NCBI RefSeq assembly: GCF_947488985.1
Contig: NZ_CANLBV010000013.1
Span: 1 to 64,000 of the forward strand
Length of the DNA: 64,000 bases
DNA from: an uncultured Vibrio sp.
GTDB taxonomy: Bacteria > Pseudomonadota > Gammaproteobacteria > Enterobacterales > Vibrionaceae
Reading direction: 5' to 3'
Part shown: positions 8,595 through 17,359 of the stretch, in pieces
Position numbering within the stretch: the first letter of the stretch is position 1
How the letters are laid out: each line of letters starts with the position of its first letter
Position numbers and translations under genes: made by a program
Notes under the pieces: generated by a model
What the model saw: only the letters and a program-made list of their open reading frames with translations
Databases searched by the model: none
Told to the model about the DNA's origin: nothing

Positions 8595-9734
8595 ATGTCT
8601 AATGTCACAACCACTTCTGCTATCGATAGCTTCTACCCACCTCACCGCACGTTGATGGGACCGGGCCCTTCTGATATTTCACCTCAAGTATTGCAGGCTC
8701 TAAGCCGCCCAACCATTGGGCATCTCGATCCACTGTTTATTGCCATGATGGATGAGGTTAAACAGCTGCTTAAATATGCTTTCCAGACTGAGAATGAATT
8801 TACCATTGCCGTCTCTGCTCCGGGCAGCGCAGGCATGGAAACCTGTTTTGTTAACCTGATTGAGCCCGGTGAGAAGGTAATCGTTTGTCGCAATGGTGTT
8901 TTCGGTGAGCGAATGCGCGAGAATGTGGTGCGCTGTGGGGGTGAAGCAATCCTAGTTGATGATGAATGGGGCAAACCTGTCTCAGTCGAAAAGGTTGCCA
9001 AGGCACTCGCGGGTAACCCAGATGCCGTCGCTGTCGCATTTGTCCATGCAGAAACATCGACCGGAGCATTATCTGACGCTCAAGCGATCTCAGCCATCGC
9101 ACGCCAATTTGATGCGTTAACCATTGTTGATGCAGTGACATCACTTGGTGGTGTGCCATTGCTGGTGGATGAGTGGCAGCTTGATGCGGTTTATTCTGGA
9201 AGCCAAAAGTGTCTCTCTTGCGTGCCGGGCCTATCGCCAGTGACCTTCTCTCAACGTGCTGTTGATAAAATGACGACGCGCCAAGCACCAGTACAAAGCT
9301 GGTTCTTAGATCAGAGCCTAGTATTGGGGTACTGGAGTGGTGAGGGCAAGCGCAGTTACCACCATACGGCTCCGGTCAATAGCCTTTACGCACTGCATGA
9401 ATCACTGGTGCTACTGAAAAATGAAGGTCTCGACAATGCTTGGTCTCGTCACCATGCGATGCATCAAGAGCTAAAGCAGGGCGTAGAAGCGTTAGGCTTG
9501 AAGTTTGTGGTTGATGAAGAGAGCCGTCTGCCGCAGCTTAATGCACTGTATTTCCCTGAAGGCATTGATGAAGCCAAAATCAGAACTCAGTTATTGGAAG
9601 AGTATAACCTTGAGATTGGTGCCGGGCTGGGCTCTTTGGCGGGGAAAGCGTGGCGCATTGGCTTAATGGGCTATGGGGCGCGCAAAGAGAATGTCGCCTT
9701 GTGTCTGAAAGCGCTAAAAGATGTTTTGAAATAG
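8595..9734 (+). CDS. Class V aminotransferase, alanine-glyoxylate/serine-pyruvate type
   Basis: This is a PLP enzyme of the AGXT/serine-pyruvate aminotransferase group (379 aa), which moves an amino group between serine or alanine and glyoxylate or pyruvate. Motifs include MGPGPSDISP at the start, VSAPGSAGMET (PLP phosphate region), VHAETSTGALSD, VDAVTSLGG and SGSQKCLS, where the Lys forms the Schiff base. The start is ATG 8595, six bases after AGGG (8585-8588); the nearby ATG 8589 abuts that site and is unlikely. The gene is single, divergent from lysC, with its own terminator. The true substrate pair cannot be assigned from sequence. Confidence 0.88.
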   Translation: MSNVTTTSAIDSFYPPHRTLMGPGPSDISPQVLQALSRPTIGHLDPLFIAMMDEVKQLLKYAFQTENEFTIAVSAPGSAGMETCFVNLIEPGEKVIVCRNGVFGERMRENVVRCGGEAILVDDEWGKPVSVEKVAKALAGNPDAVAVAFVHAETSTGALSDAQAISAIARQFDALTIVDAVTSLGGVPLLVDEWQLDAVYSGSQKCLSCVPGLSPVTFSQRAVDKMTTRQAPVQSWFLDQSLVLGYWSGEGKRSYHHTAPVNSLYALHESLVLLKNEGLDNAWSRHHAMHQELKQGVEALGLKFVVDEESRLPQLNALYFPEGIDEAKIRTQLLEEYNLEIGAGLGSLAGKAWRIGLMGYGARKENVALCLKALKDVLK

Positions 9735-9758
9735 CGGTAATGAACTGAAATTAAAAAG

Positions 9759-9788
9759 AAAAGCGCACGAGAGATCGTGCGCTTTTTT
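9759..9788 (+). terminator. Rho-independent terminator after the aminotransferase
   Basis: AAGCGCACGA-GAGA-TCGTGCGCTT stem followed by TTTTG. A-rich sequence on the other side may also end minus-strand transcripts. Confidence 0.85.
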
Positions 9789-9841
9789 GTTTCTTCCCCA
9801 AGCACCTATTTAAATGGTGCTTGTGCTGCGACTCCTAAACA

Positions 9842-11605
9842 TTATTCAGCAGACGACACGTTATCCTCTGCTTGTGACACTTTCTTATACTGAACCTTTG
9901 AAAAGTCTTTGTTTGGAAATAAGAAGCTCGCCTCTCGACGAATTTGCTCGGCTTTACTGTCATCGTTAAGCCCTTGATACGCCAAAATTAGATTGCTGTA
10001 GAAAGCGGGTCTTGGCTTGCTTTTTATGATTTCTAGCGACCAATCAATATAAGGCTGGATCAGGCTAGTATCGGCTTTATAGAGACCAATATTGAGGTAG
10101 GTACTGTAGATATCCCAATCATAGCGATCTTTCCACACTACCGGATTGGTTACCTGCTTGAGAATGTCCGGGTTCTTCGGCTTGGATTGCTCAAACTTAG
10201 TCAGCACATAGTTGGTATGCAGAGCGCTCAACATATAAACGCTGACCAAGATCGGGAGCACTAGACTGATCACCCGAAACAGAGTTTTACTGATGATGCT
10301 AAACGATTGTTGATAGTGACGAGACGCGCGTTGATCGACCCAGTAAATCAAGATAACAAAGGTGATCCAATGAATTGCAGAATGGTAAAACGGATACTCT
10401 AGCTGAGAGTGCAGCAGGATTGGGATGAACAGTGCCAGCAGTGCCAGTCGCGTTCCCTTTGCAGAACTTGCTATGCGCGACATCACCAATATCGCTGCAA
10501 TCAGAATACCTATGATAGGCGCAATTCCACCTTCCACGCCCCAATATAAGAACTCATTATGTGGATGATCCATCGAAGGAAGCCCTGGGGGGTAGCTCGG
10601 GTTGAGTTGATGCTGACGAGCCGTATATAGAGTGTATTCTGATTCAAACTTGCCGTAGCCGTAACCGGTAAAAGGCTTCTCGATCAGCATGTCTAAGGTT
10701 TGTGGAAAGGTATAAGCGCGCGGGCTTTCTAGATGGGCTCGCTTACTCGCGAGACTATCGGTCGTACTCAGATTGATCACCGAAAATGCGATTACAACCC
10801 CAACCGCAACCGAAGCACACCAACCGTAAAAGCGTTTCTGGGTCGAAAATTTATACAGGTAAGGCAGGATGCAGATCAACCCTATTACAGCGGCTAACCA
10901 CCCGGTGCGAGAGGCAATGATGATCAGTAATGGAACGGTTAAGGTTGGCGTCAAATAGAGTAGGAATGATTCACTAATCTTGTGGTCGTATTTCGTGGGT
11001 TGCCTCGCTAAAAGATAAGCGGAAAGCACAAAGCCTGTCGCAAGGAAGCTTGCCATGACATTGGGTTGTTGGAAGATCCCATACGGTCGATTTGCCTCGC
11101 TGTTATAACCAAATAGGTTGCCAGGCTCTAACCAAAAATATTGCACATAACCAAACAGCGCTTGGATGAGGACGGCGAGTACGATGAACCATAACATGCG
11201 TTGCTTGTGTTTATTGCTGAATTTAAATTGCTGCAGCACAACAAACAAGGCGAAGCCTGCCCACAGTCCCAGTAAGCGACCTGATGCGGCTTGAGGTGCG
11301 GCATTACTGTATAAGATAGGCAGAGTGATAATAATGCAGCTGACCAATAAGCCAACGGTTAACTTGGAATACTTGAGCACCCGATTGGTGGCGAGCTGGT
11401 AAAAGCCAATCGCTAAGGTAAAACTCAGCGCTAACCAAGTTGTTGGGTTAAACGATAAAGCAAGGCCCGAGCCGCCTGGATTAGGCATAAAAAAATGCAT
11501 CGCGAATAAGAAGACGACCGCTAATGAACCGAGAAAGGCTTTGTTGAGTGGTAGCGGAGTGATCTGATTCTCTAGCTGGGTGCCGCTAGTATGTATTGTT
11601 GCCAT
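9842..11605 (-). CDS. PglL/Wzy-type O-oligosaccharyltransferase (O-antigen ligase family)
   Basis: A 587-aa inner-membrane protein with about twelve hydrophobic segments, a large periplasmic loop and a soluble C-terminal tail of roughly 150 aa. The loop contains MDHPHNEFLYWGVEGG (about residue 343), the conserved His/Asn region of Wzy_C proteins, which include WaaL ligases, PglL O-OTases and Wzy polymerases. In V. cholerae the gene at this position (VC0393, from memory) was reported to have O-OTase activity on pilin-type acceptors. Here it lies about 6 kb from the MSHA pilus locus, which suggests pilin glycosylation. That link is inference; an O-antigen ligase role is the main alternative. 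The start ATG 11605 has AGGG upstream. Confidence 0.8.
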   Translation of the reverse strand: MATIHTSGTQLENQITPLPLNKAFLGSLAVVFLFAMHFFMPNPGGSGLALSFNPTTWLALSFTLAIGFYQLATNRVLKYSKLTVGLLVSCIIITLPILYSNAAPQAASGRLLGLWAGFALFVVLQQFKFSNKHKQRMLWFIVLAVLIQALFGYVQYFWLEPGNLFGYNSEANRPYGIFQQPNVMASFLATGFVLSAYLLARQPTKYDHKISESFLLYLTPTLTVPLLIIIASRTGWLAAVIGLICILPYLYKFSTQKRFYGWCASVAVGVVIAFSVINLSTTDSLASKRAHLESPRAYTFPQTLDMLIEKPFTGYGYGKFESEYTLYTARQHQLNPSYPPGLPSMDHPHNEFLYWGVEGGIAPIIGILIAAILVMSRIASSAKGTRLALLALFIPILLHSQLEYPFYHSAIHWITFVILIYWVDQRASRHYQQSFSIISKTLFRVISLVLPILVSVYMLSALHTNYVLTKFEQSKPKNPDILKQVTNPVVWKDRYDWDIYSTYLNIGLYKADTSLIQPYIDWSLEIIKSKPRPAFYSNLILAYQGLNDDSKAEQIRREASFLFPNKDFSKVQYKKVSQAEDNVSSAE

Positions 11606-11620
11606 AAATCCCTAACCTTA

Positions 11621-11658
11621 TAAAAACAGAGCTTGTTCCTTATGAAACAAGCTCTGTT
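11621..11658 (-). terminator. Terminator of uvrA
   Basis: On the minus strand, AACAGAGCTTGTTTC-ATAAG-GAACAAGCTCTG forms a long stem followed by TTTTTATA. It lies between the uvrA stop and the start of the O-OTase gene, so the latter probably has its own promoter or depends on read-through. Confidence 0.85.
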
Positions 11659-11695
11659 ACTTTAACATTTTTATTACTGTTCGCAGGGTGCTATT

Positions 11696-14533
11696 TTACA
11701 CCGAGTTCAAGTTTAACATAGGCTTAAGGAAGCGGGCAGTGTGCGAACCTTCGACCAGTGCCACATCTTCAGGTGTGCCTTGAGCAACGATTTCACCGCC
11801 GCCTTGACCGCCTTCTGGGCCGAGATCTAGGATCCAGTCAGCTGTTTTCACCACATCTAAATTATGCTCAATCACCACAACCGTGTTGCCGTGATCACGC
11901 AGTCGATGTAATACCGTGAGCAGTTGTTGGATATCGTGGAAATGAAGCCCAGTCGTTGGCTCATCGAGAATGTACAAGGTTTTTCCTGTATCGCGCTTCG
12001 ACAGCTCACGTGCCAATTTAACACGTTGAGCTTCACCACCAGAGAGGGTCGTTGCCGCTTGTCCTAAGCGAATGTAAGACAGGCCGACGTCCATTAGGGT
12101 TTGCAGTTTACGTGCAATCACGGGCACTGGATTAAAGAACTCACGTGCATCTTCTACGGTCATCTCAAGCACTTCATCAATGGTTTTACCCTTATAGCGA
12201 ACTTCTAGAGTTTCACGGTTATAGCGCTTACCTTTACACACATCACAGGGGACATACACATCGGGTAGAAAGTGCATTTCTACTTTGATAACGCCATCCC
12301 CCTGACAAGCTTCACAGCGTCCGCCGCGTACGTTAAAGCTGAATCGTCCCGGTTTATAACCACGGGAGCGTGACTCTTGTGTGCCCGCGAATAATTCACG
12401 GATCGGGGTAAAGATCCCCGTGTAGGTTGCCGGGTTTGATCTTGGTGTACGACCGATTGGGCTTTGATCAATATCGATCACCTTATCGAAATGCTCTAAC
12501 CCTTTAATCTTCTTATGGGGAGCCGGAATTGCTGTGGTTGCCCCGTTTAGTTGGGTGTGAGCAACCTTAAAGAAGGTATCGTTGATCAGCGTTGACTTGC
12601 CTGATCCTGAGACTCCGGTAATGCAACTGAATAAGCCCACAGGAATGGTTGCCGTAACATTTTTCAGGTTGTTGCCAGTCGCTCCTACGATCTCCACAAC
12701 CTTTTTCTTGTCGATAGGCGTTCTCTTTTCTGGTACGGCAATTTCTTTAGCGCCGCTCAGGTATTGCCCGGTCAATGAGTTCGGATTGTCGATGATATCT
12801 TGCATGGTGCCTTCTGCGACCACGTGCCCACCGTGGACGCCAGCGCCCGGGCCGATATCGATAACATGGTCCGCGCAGCGAATCGCATCTTCGTCATGCT
12901 CCACAACAAGTACCGTATTACCTAAGTCTCTCAGATGAACCAAGGTTTTCAGTAGGCGCTCATTGTCGCGCTGGTGGAGGCCAATTGATGGCTCATCCAA
13001 TACATACATAACGCCAACTAACCCGGCGCCGATTTGGCTTGCAAGACGAATGCGTTGCGCTTCACCACCAGACAATGTCTCAGCGCTGCGTGATAGGTTG
13101 AGATAGTTCAAGCCCACGTTGACCAAGAAGTGCAGGCGATCATTGATCTCTTTCATCACTTTATCTGCGATTTGTCCACGCTGACCGTCTAACTGCAATT
13201 CTTTGAAAAATTGAAGTGCGTCAGCAATGCTGAGTTCAACGATTTCTGGGAGTGTGGTATCGCCAATGAAGACATTGCGCGCCTCTAGTCGCAGGCGCGT
13301 ACCATTACAGCTAGAGCAGGACTTGGTAGAGATGTATTTAGCAAGATCTTCACGCACCGCGTTGGATTCGGTATCTCGATAACGACGTTCAAGCGTATTT
13401 AAAATCCCTTCAAATGGATGGCGTTTAACTCGAATATCACCTCGGTCATTGATGTACTTGAATTCCACTTCAGTACGGCCTGATCCTTTTAGAATGATCT
13501 CTTGAGTCTTTTTCGGCAGGGAGTTAAATGGCGCATACAGATCAAAACCATAATGCTCAGACAGCGACGTTAGCATCTGGAAATAGTAGTAGTTCTTTTG
13601 ATCCCAACCTTTGATCGCACCTTCAGCAATACTGATGTTTTCATCCAATATCACTCGGCTTGGATCAAAATACTGCTGAACGCCAAGGCCATCACACGTA
13701 CCACAGGCACCTGCTGGGTTATTAAATGAAAACAGGCGTGGCTCAAGCTCCTGCATGCTGTAGCCGCATTTTGGACAAGCGAAATTAGCGGAGAATACGA
13801 TCTCTTCTTGCTCGGTGTCATCCATCCAACCGACGACTGCAATACCGCCAGAGAGCTCGAGTGTGGTCTCGAATGACTCGGCTAAACGCTGTTGAAGGTC
13901 TGGGCGCACCTTGAACCTGTCTACCACCACTTCAATGGTGTGTTTCTTATGCAGTTCCAGTGTCGGAGGATCGGAGAGATCGCAGGTTTCACCATCAATG
14001 CGCGCACGGATAAAGCCTTGTGCAGCTAAGTTTTCCAGTGTTTTAACATGTTCACCCTTGCGCTCTTTGACGATCGGAGCCATCAACATCATCTTCGAGC
14101 CTTCAGGCAGCTCTAGCACTTTATCGACCATTTGGCTGATGGTTTGTGCCGCAAGAGGGATGTTGTGATCAGGACAGCGTGGTTCGCCAACGCGCGCGTA
14201 AAGCAGCCTTAGGTAGTCATAGACTTCCGTGATGGTGCCGACGGTTGAGCGAGGGTTATGCGACGTTGATTTTTGTTCGATTGAGATAGCCGGAGACAGG
14301 CCTTCGATGTGGTCGACATCGGGCTTTTCCATGAGAGATAGAAACTGGCGAGCGTAAGCAGACAGAGATTCAACGTAGCGTCGCTGCCCTTCGGCGTAGA
14401 GGGTATCAAACGCAAGTGACGACTTTCCTGATCCCGATAATCCGGTAATGACGGTCAGTTTGTCACGCGGAATGGTTAGGTTAACGTCTTTGAGGTTATG
14501 CGTACGAGCGCCTCTTATTTCTATTTTATCCAT
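11696..14533 (-). CDS. uvrA: Excinuclease ABC subunit A
   Basis: UvrA dimers recognise bulky DNA damage and load UvrB in nucleotide excision repair. The 945 aa match the normal length of about 940. Two ABC ATPase modules are present, with Walker A motifs GLSGSGKSS (near residue 31) and GVSGSGKST (near residue 640) and signatures [12 protein letters not shown] and [12 protein letters not shown]. Both zinc centres are intact: CPKC...CGTC in the first half and CEAC...CDVC in the second. The start [15 protein letters not shown] is the family's usual one. The gene is single and has an upstream LexA box and its own terminator. Confidence 0.98.
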   Translation of the reverse strand: MDKIEIRGARTHNLKDVNLTIPRDKLTVITGLSGSGKSSLAFDTLYAEGQRRYVESLSAYARQFLSLMEKPDVDHIEGLSPAISIEQKSTSHNPRSTVGTITEVYDYLRLLYARVGEPRCPDHNIPLAAQTISQMVDKVLELPEGSKMMLMAPIVKERKGEHVKTLENLAAQGFIRARIDGETCDLSDPPTLELHKKHTIEVVVDRFKVRPDLQQRLAESFETTLELSGGIAVVGWMDDTEQEEIVFSANFACPKCGYSMQELEPRLFSFNNPAGACGTCDGLGVQQYFDPSRVILDENISIAEGAIKGWDQKNYYYFQMLTSLSEHYGFDLYAPFNSLPKKTQEIILKGSGRTEVEFKYINDRGDIRVKRHPFEGILNTLERRYRDTESNAVREDLAKYISTKSCSSCNGTRLRLEARNVFIGDTTLPEIVELSIADALQFFKELQLDGQRGQIADKVMKEINDRLHFLVNVGLNYLNLSRSAETLSGGEAQRIRLASQIGAGLVGVMYVLDEPSIGLHQRDNERLLKTLVHLRDLGNTVLVVEHDEDAIRCADHVIDIGPGAGVHGGHVVAEGTMQDIIDNPNSLTGQYLSGAKEIAVPEKRTPIDKKKVVEIVGATGNNLKNVTATIPVGLFSCITGVSGSGKSTLINDTFFKVAHTQLNGATTAIPAPHKKIKGLEHFDKVIDIDQSPIGRTPRSNPATYTGIFTPIRELFAGTQESRSRGYKPGRFSFNVRGGRCEACQGDGVIKVEMHFLPDVYVPCDVCKGKRYNRETLEVRYKGKTIDEVLEMTVEDAREFFNPVPVIARKLQTLMDVGLSYIRLGQAATTLSGGEAQRVKLARELSKRDTGKTLYILDEPTTGLHFHDIQQLLTVLHRLRDHGNTVVVIEHNLDVVKTADWILDLGPEGGQGGGEIVAQGTPEDVALVEGSHTARFLKPMLNLNSV

Positions 14534-14597
14534 CTCAATAGACCATGTAATTTTAAGTGGCTAAAGTATTACATAGAGTGAGATTTGTGCAAAGTTT

Positions 14598-14617
14598 TAC
14601 TGGATAAAAAAACAGTA
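14598..14617. promoter_or_regulatory. LexA (SOS) box of uvrA
   Basis: TACTGGATAAAAAAACAGTA fits the consensus TACTG-N10-CAGTA (core CTG-N10-CAG) with intact outer arms. It lies 65 bp upstream of the uvrA start, where LexA would repress until DNA damage. Confidence 0.85.
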
Positions 14618-14620
14618 AAC

Positions 14621-14652
14621 AAAAAAGGGCAGCTCAATGAGCCACCCTTTTA
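14621..14652 (-). terminator. Terminator of galU
   Basis: AAAAGGGC-AGCTC-AAT-GAGC-CACCCTTTT hairpin, T-rich on the minus-strand exit side (TTTTTTG). It separates galU from uvrA. Confidence 0.75.
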
Positions 14653-14682
14653 AAATTCGAAACGTTACTTCTTAGAGAGTCG

Positions 14683-15555
14683 TTATGCTTCTTTTTGTGT
14701 TGAGTGTTTACTTAGCTCAACTTGCTTTTGGTCTTTTTTGTATAGGTTTTCAAAGCAGTAGTTGGTTGCCTCGATGTAGCCTTCAACACTGCCACAGTCA
14801 AAGCGTTGGCCTTTAAATTTATACGCCAATACACAGCCTGCTTTTGCCTGTTTTAGCAATGCATCGGTAATTTGGATCTCGCCGCCTTTACCTGGTTCAG
14901 TCTGTTCGATCAGCTCAAAGATATCTGGAGTCAGAATATAACGACCAATGATCGCTAGGTTGCTTGGTGCTGTACCTTGTTCTGGTTTCTCTACCATATC
15001 ATCGACACGGAAAAGATCGTCTTTGATCATTTCGCCAGAGATAACACCGTACTTATGTGTCTCTTCTGCGGGTACTTCTTGAACTGCAACGATGGAACAG
15101 CGGAACTGCTTGTATAGTGCAACCATTTGAGCCAACACACCCTGCTGTTCGTTGACACAAAGGTCATCAGCAAGCACCACTGCGAACGGTTCATCACCGA
15201 CGAGCTCGCGACCTGTTAGGATTGCGTGACCTAGACCTTTCATCTCGCGTTGGCGGATGTAAGTGAAGTTTGCTGCTTCAATCGTTTCACGAATGTTGAC
15301 TAGCAGGTCTTCTTTATTGGTACCGCTGATCTGATGTTCCAGTTCGTAGTTCTTATCAAAGTGGTCCATGATCGAATGCTTACCACGCCCCGTTACAATA
15401 CACATTCCGTCCATACCTGCCTCGATTGCTTCCTCGACACCGTACTCAATCAGTGGCTTGTTGACGACAGGCATCATCTCTTTCGGCATTGACTTGGTAG
15501 CTGGTAAAAAACGTGTACCGTAGCCAGCTGCCGGGAAAAGGCATTTTTTGATCAT
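14683..15555 (-). CDS. galU: UTP-glucose-1-phosphate uridylyltransferase
   Basis: GalU makes UDP-glucose from UTP and glucose-1-phosphate, feeding LPS core, capsule or exopolysaccharide and trehalose synthesis. The 290-aa cytoplasmic enzyme starts with the nucleotide-binding loop FPAAGYGTRFLPATKSMPKE and has VVLADDLC and IIGRYIL further on. The start ATG 15555 has AAAGGG upstream on the minus strand. It lies between qstR and uvrA as in other vibrios. Its product may also supply the sugar donors needed for the nearby O-OTase, but that link is only contextual. Confidence 0.95.
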   Translation of the reverse strand: MIKKCLFPAAGYGTRFLPATKSMPKEMMPVVNKPLIEYGVEEAIEAGMDGMCIVTGRGKHSIMDHFDKNYELEHQISGTNKEDLLVNIRETIEAANFTYIRQREMKGLGHAILTGRELVGDEPFAVVLADDLCVNEQQGVLAQMVALYKQFRCSIVAVQEVPAEETHKYGVISGEMIKDDLFRVDDMVEKPEQGTAPSNLAIIGRYILTPDIFELIEQTEPGKGGEIQITDALLKQAKAGCVLAYKFKGQRFDCGSVEGYIEATNYCFENLYKKDQKQVELSKHSTQKEA

Positions 15556-15712
15556 GATAAGACCCTTTATCTATAATAATTATGAGTTCAACTTGAATCG
15601 TTGATATTTCTGAGGGCAACTCTAGCATAAGTTTTACCGACAAATCAGTAACAATACGCCTGCTTTCCCTGTGATTCACTCAAGATTATCACTCACTTAA
15701 GAGGCTGTTCCG

Positions 15713-16360
15713 TTATGCAAGCAGGTTCTGGTTTGCCCATGCGATAGCTTGAACTCTATTTTTGACCGCCAATTTGCGAAATATCTGATAGAGATGAGAT
15801 TTGACGGTGAACTCACTAATAAACAAATCGTCGGCGATTTGAATGTTTGACGAACCTGATTGAAGGCAGCGGATCACTTGGAGCTCCCTAATGGTTAAAT
15901 CAACATTGGTCGGGGTGGTGTTGATGTTGACTATATTTCGGTAATAGAACAGCAGTTGATTGGTGACTTTTCTTGGTAACCAATTTTCGCCATCAACGAT
16001 TTGCTGCAGGCCGTGGGCGATTTTGTCTTTGGCTACAGTCTGATAAAACAGCCCTTTCAGTACGCCATAACCCAGGAGTTCTGAGGTTGGCAGTGGCTGG
16101 GGGACATTGAATAAAATGATTTCATGATTTTTCCACATTACGTGTAGGTTAAGGTGTCGCGTGAGCAGTTGTGGCACCTCTTTGTAGTCAACAAGCAAGA
16201 TGCGATTGTTTTGTTTTCTATCGAATAGCATCAAATCGTCTGGCGTCATCTTGTGGAGGTTAATCGATAGGTGCTTTTCTATCTCATTTATGTGTAAGTA
16301 GTTGTCGCTTGGGTCGAAGCAAATAAAGTGCAAAGTACGAGCGTGTCGAGAGGTTCCCAT
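15713..16360 (-). CDS. qstR: LuxR/CsgD-family regulator QstR (natural competence)
   Basis: QstR is a transcription factor that in V. cholerae links quorum sensing and TfoX to competence and T6SS genes. The identification rests on the position galU-qstR-ssb (VC0396 in V. cholerae, from memory) and on the fold. An N-terminal atypical receiver spans about residues 1-130. A C-terminal LuxR HTH follows, with LTIRELQVIRCLQSGSSNIQ and FISEFTVKSHLYQIFRKL. The start ATG 16360 (215 aa) has AAGGA six bases away; the longer ATG 16402 has a poor site. Where VpsT-type proteins carry W[FLM][TS]R for c-di-GMP, this one reads WLPR. Confidence 0.82.
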   Translation of the reverse strand: MGTSRHARTLHFICFDPSDNYLHINEIEKHLSINLHKMTPDDLMLFDRKQNNRILLVDYKEVPQLLTRHLNLHVMWKNHEIILFNVPQPLPTSELLGYGVLKGLFYQTVAKDKIAHGLQQIVDGENWLPRKVTNQLLFYYRNIVNINTTPTNVDLTIRELQVIRCLQSGSSNIQIADDLFISEFTVKSHLYQIFRKLAVKNRVQAIAWANQNLLA

Positions 16361-16638
16361 TGAAATTCCTTGTGTAAGACCGATGAGATTCCACGTTGTC
16401 ATGCACGGTAACGCTTCTCTAGTGGCTTAATTGTGAATTGCGTTGAGTATCAATCTAGAAAGTAAATGAGTGGTTTATAAGTGGCGAAAAAAGCAACATC
16501 GCTCTAAATATCATGATTTATTACACTTTTATTGTTCGTGGTGGCGTGAAAATAGGAAGCGATTTATCGCAGCAGAAAAGCATGCTATTCTTATGCGCTA
16601 AAATTTTTCTGAGACTATGAATTTAGACGGAGCAAATC

Positions 16639-17199
16639 ATGGCTAGCCGTGGAATTAACAAAGTTATATTAGTGGGTAACCTAGGTAATGACCCTGAAAT
16701 TCGTTACATGCCTAATGGCAGTGCAGTAGCGAACATTACCATTGCAACGTCAGAGTCATGGCGTGATAAAGCAACGGGCGAACAGCGCGAAAAAACAGAA
16801 TGGCACCGTGTTGCTCTGTTTGGCAAGCTGGCAGAAGTTGCAGGCGAATACCTACGTAAAGGTTCTCAAGTTTACATTGAAGGTCAACTTCAAACGCGTA
16901 AATGGCAAGATCAAAGCGGTCAAGATCGCTACACCACTGAAGTGGTTGTTCAAGGCTTCAATGGTGTTATGCAAATGCTAGGCGGTCGCGCTCAAGGTGG
17001 TGCTCCTGCTCAAGGTGGTATGGGTAACCAACAGCAAGGTGGTTGGGGTCAACCTCAGCAGCCGCAACAGCAGCAACCACAACAGCAGCAATACAGCGCA
17101 CCTGCTCAACAGCAGCAAGCTCCTCAACAAGCACCCCAGCAGGCTCAACCTCAATACAATGAGCCGCCAATGGACTTTGATGATGACATCCCGTTCTAA
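16639..17199 (+). CDS. ssb: Single-stranded DNA-binding protein
   Basis: SSB coats single-stranded DNA during replication, repair and natural transformation and recruits partners through its tail. The 186 aa comprise an OB fold (about 1-110, starting [19 protein letters not shown]), a Gly/Gln-rich disordered linker with long Q tracts (about 118-172) and the acidic tip DFDDDIPF. The start ATG 16639 has GGAG upstream. It is divergent from qstR, so competence regulator and SSB share an intergenic region. I find no LexA box there. A terminator follows at 17239. Confidence 0.97.
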   Translation: MASRGINKVILVGNLGNDPEIRYMPNGSAVANITIATSESWRDKATGEQREKTEWHRVALFGKLAEVAGEYLRKGSQVYIEGQLQTRKWQDQSGQDRYTTEVVVQGFNGVMQMLGGRAQGGAPAQGGMGNQQQGGWGQPQQPQQQQPQQQQYSAPAQQQQAPQQAPQQAQPQYNEPPMDFDDDIPF

Positions 17200-17238
17200 T
17201 CCTGTTTTTCATCTGTCGTAGAAACAGCATTAAATTGG

Positions 17239-17267
17239 AAAAAGCCGCGTTCGTCGCGGCTTTTTGT
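17239..17267 (+). terminator. Terminator of ssb
   Basis: AAAAGCCGCG-TTCGT-CGCGGCTTTTT hairpin with T-tail, 40 bp after the ssb stop. Confidence 0.88.
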
Positions 17268-17359
17268 TACCTAAAAGTGTTAACGCTTTATTTACAACCG
17301 CAAAATATAGTATAAGTAGCAGTACGGTATAATGTGAGTTGAAAAGGATTTCGTTATTC

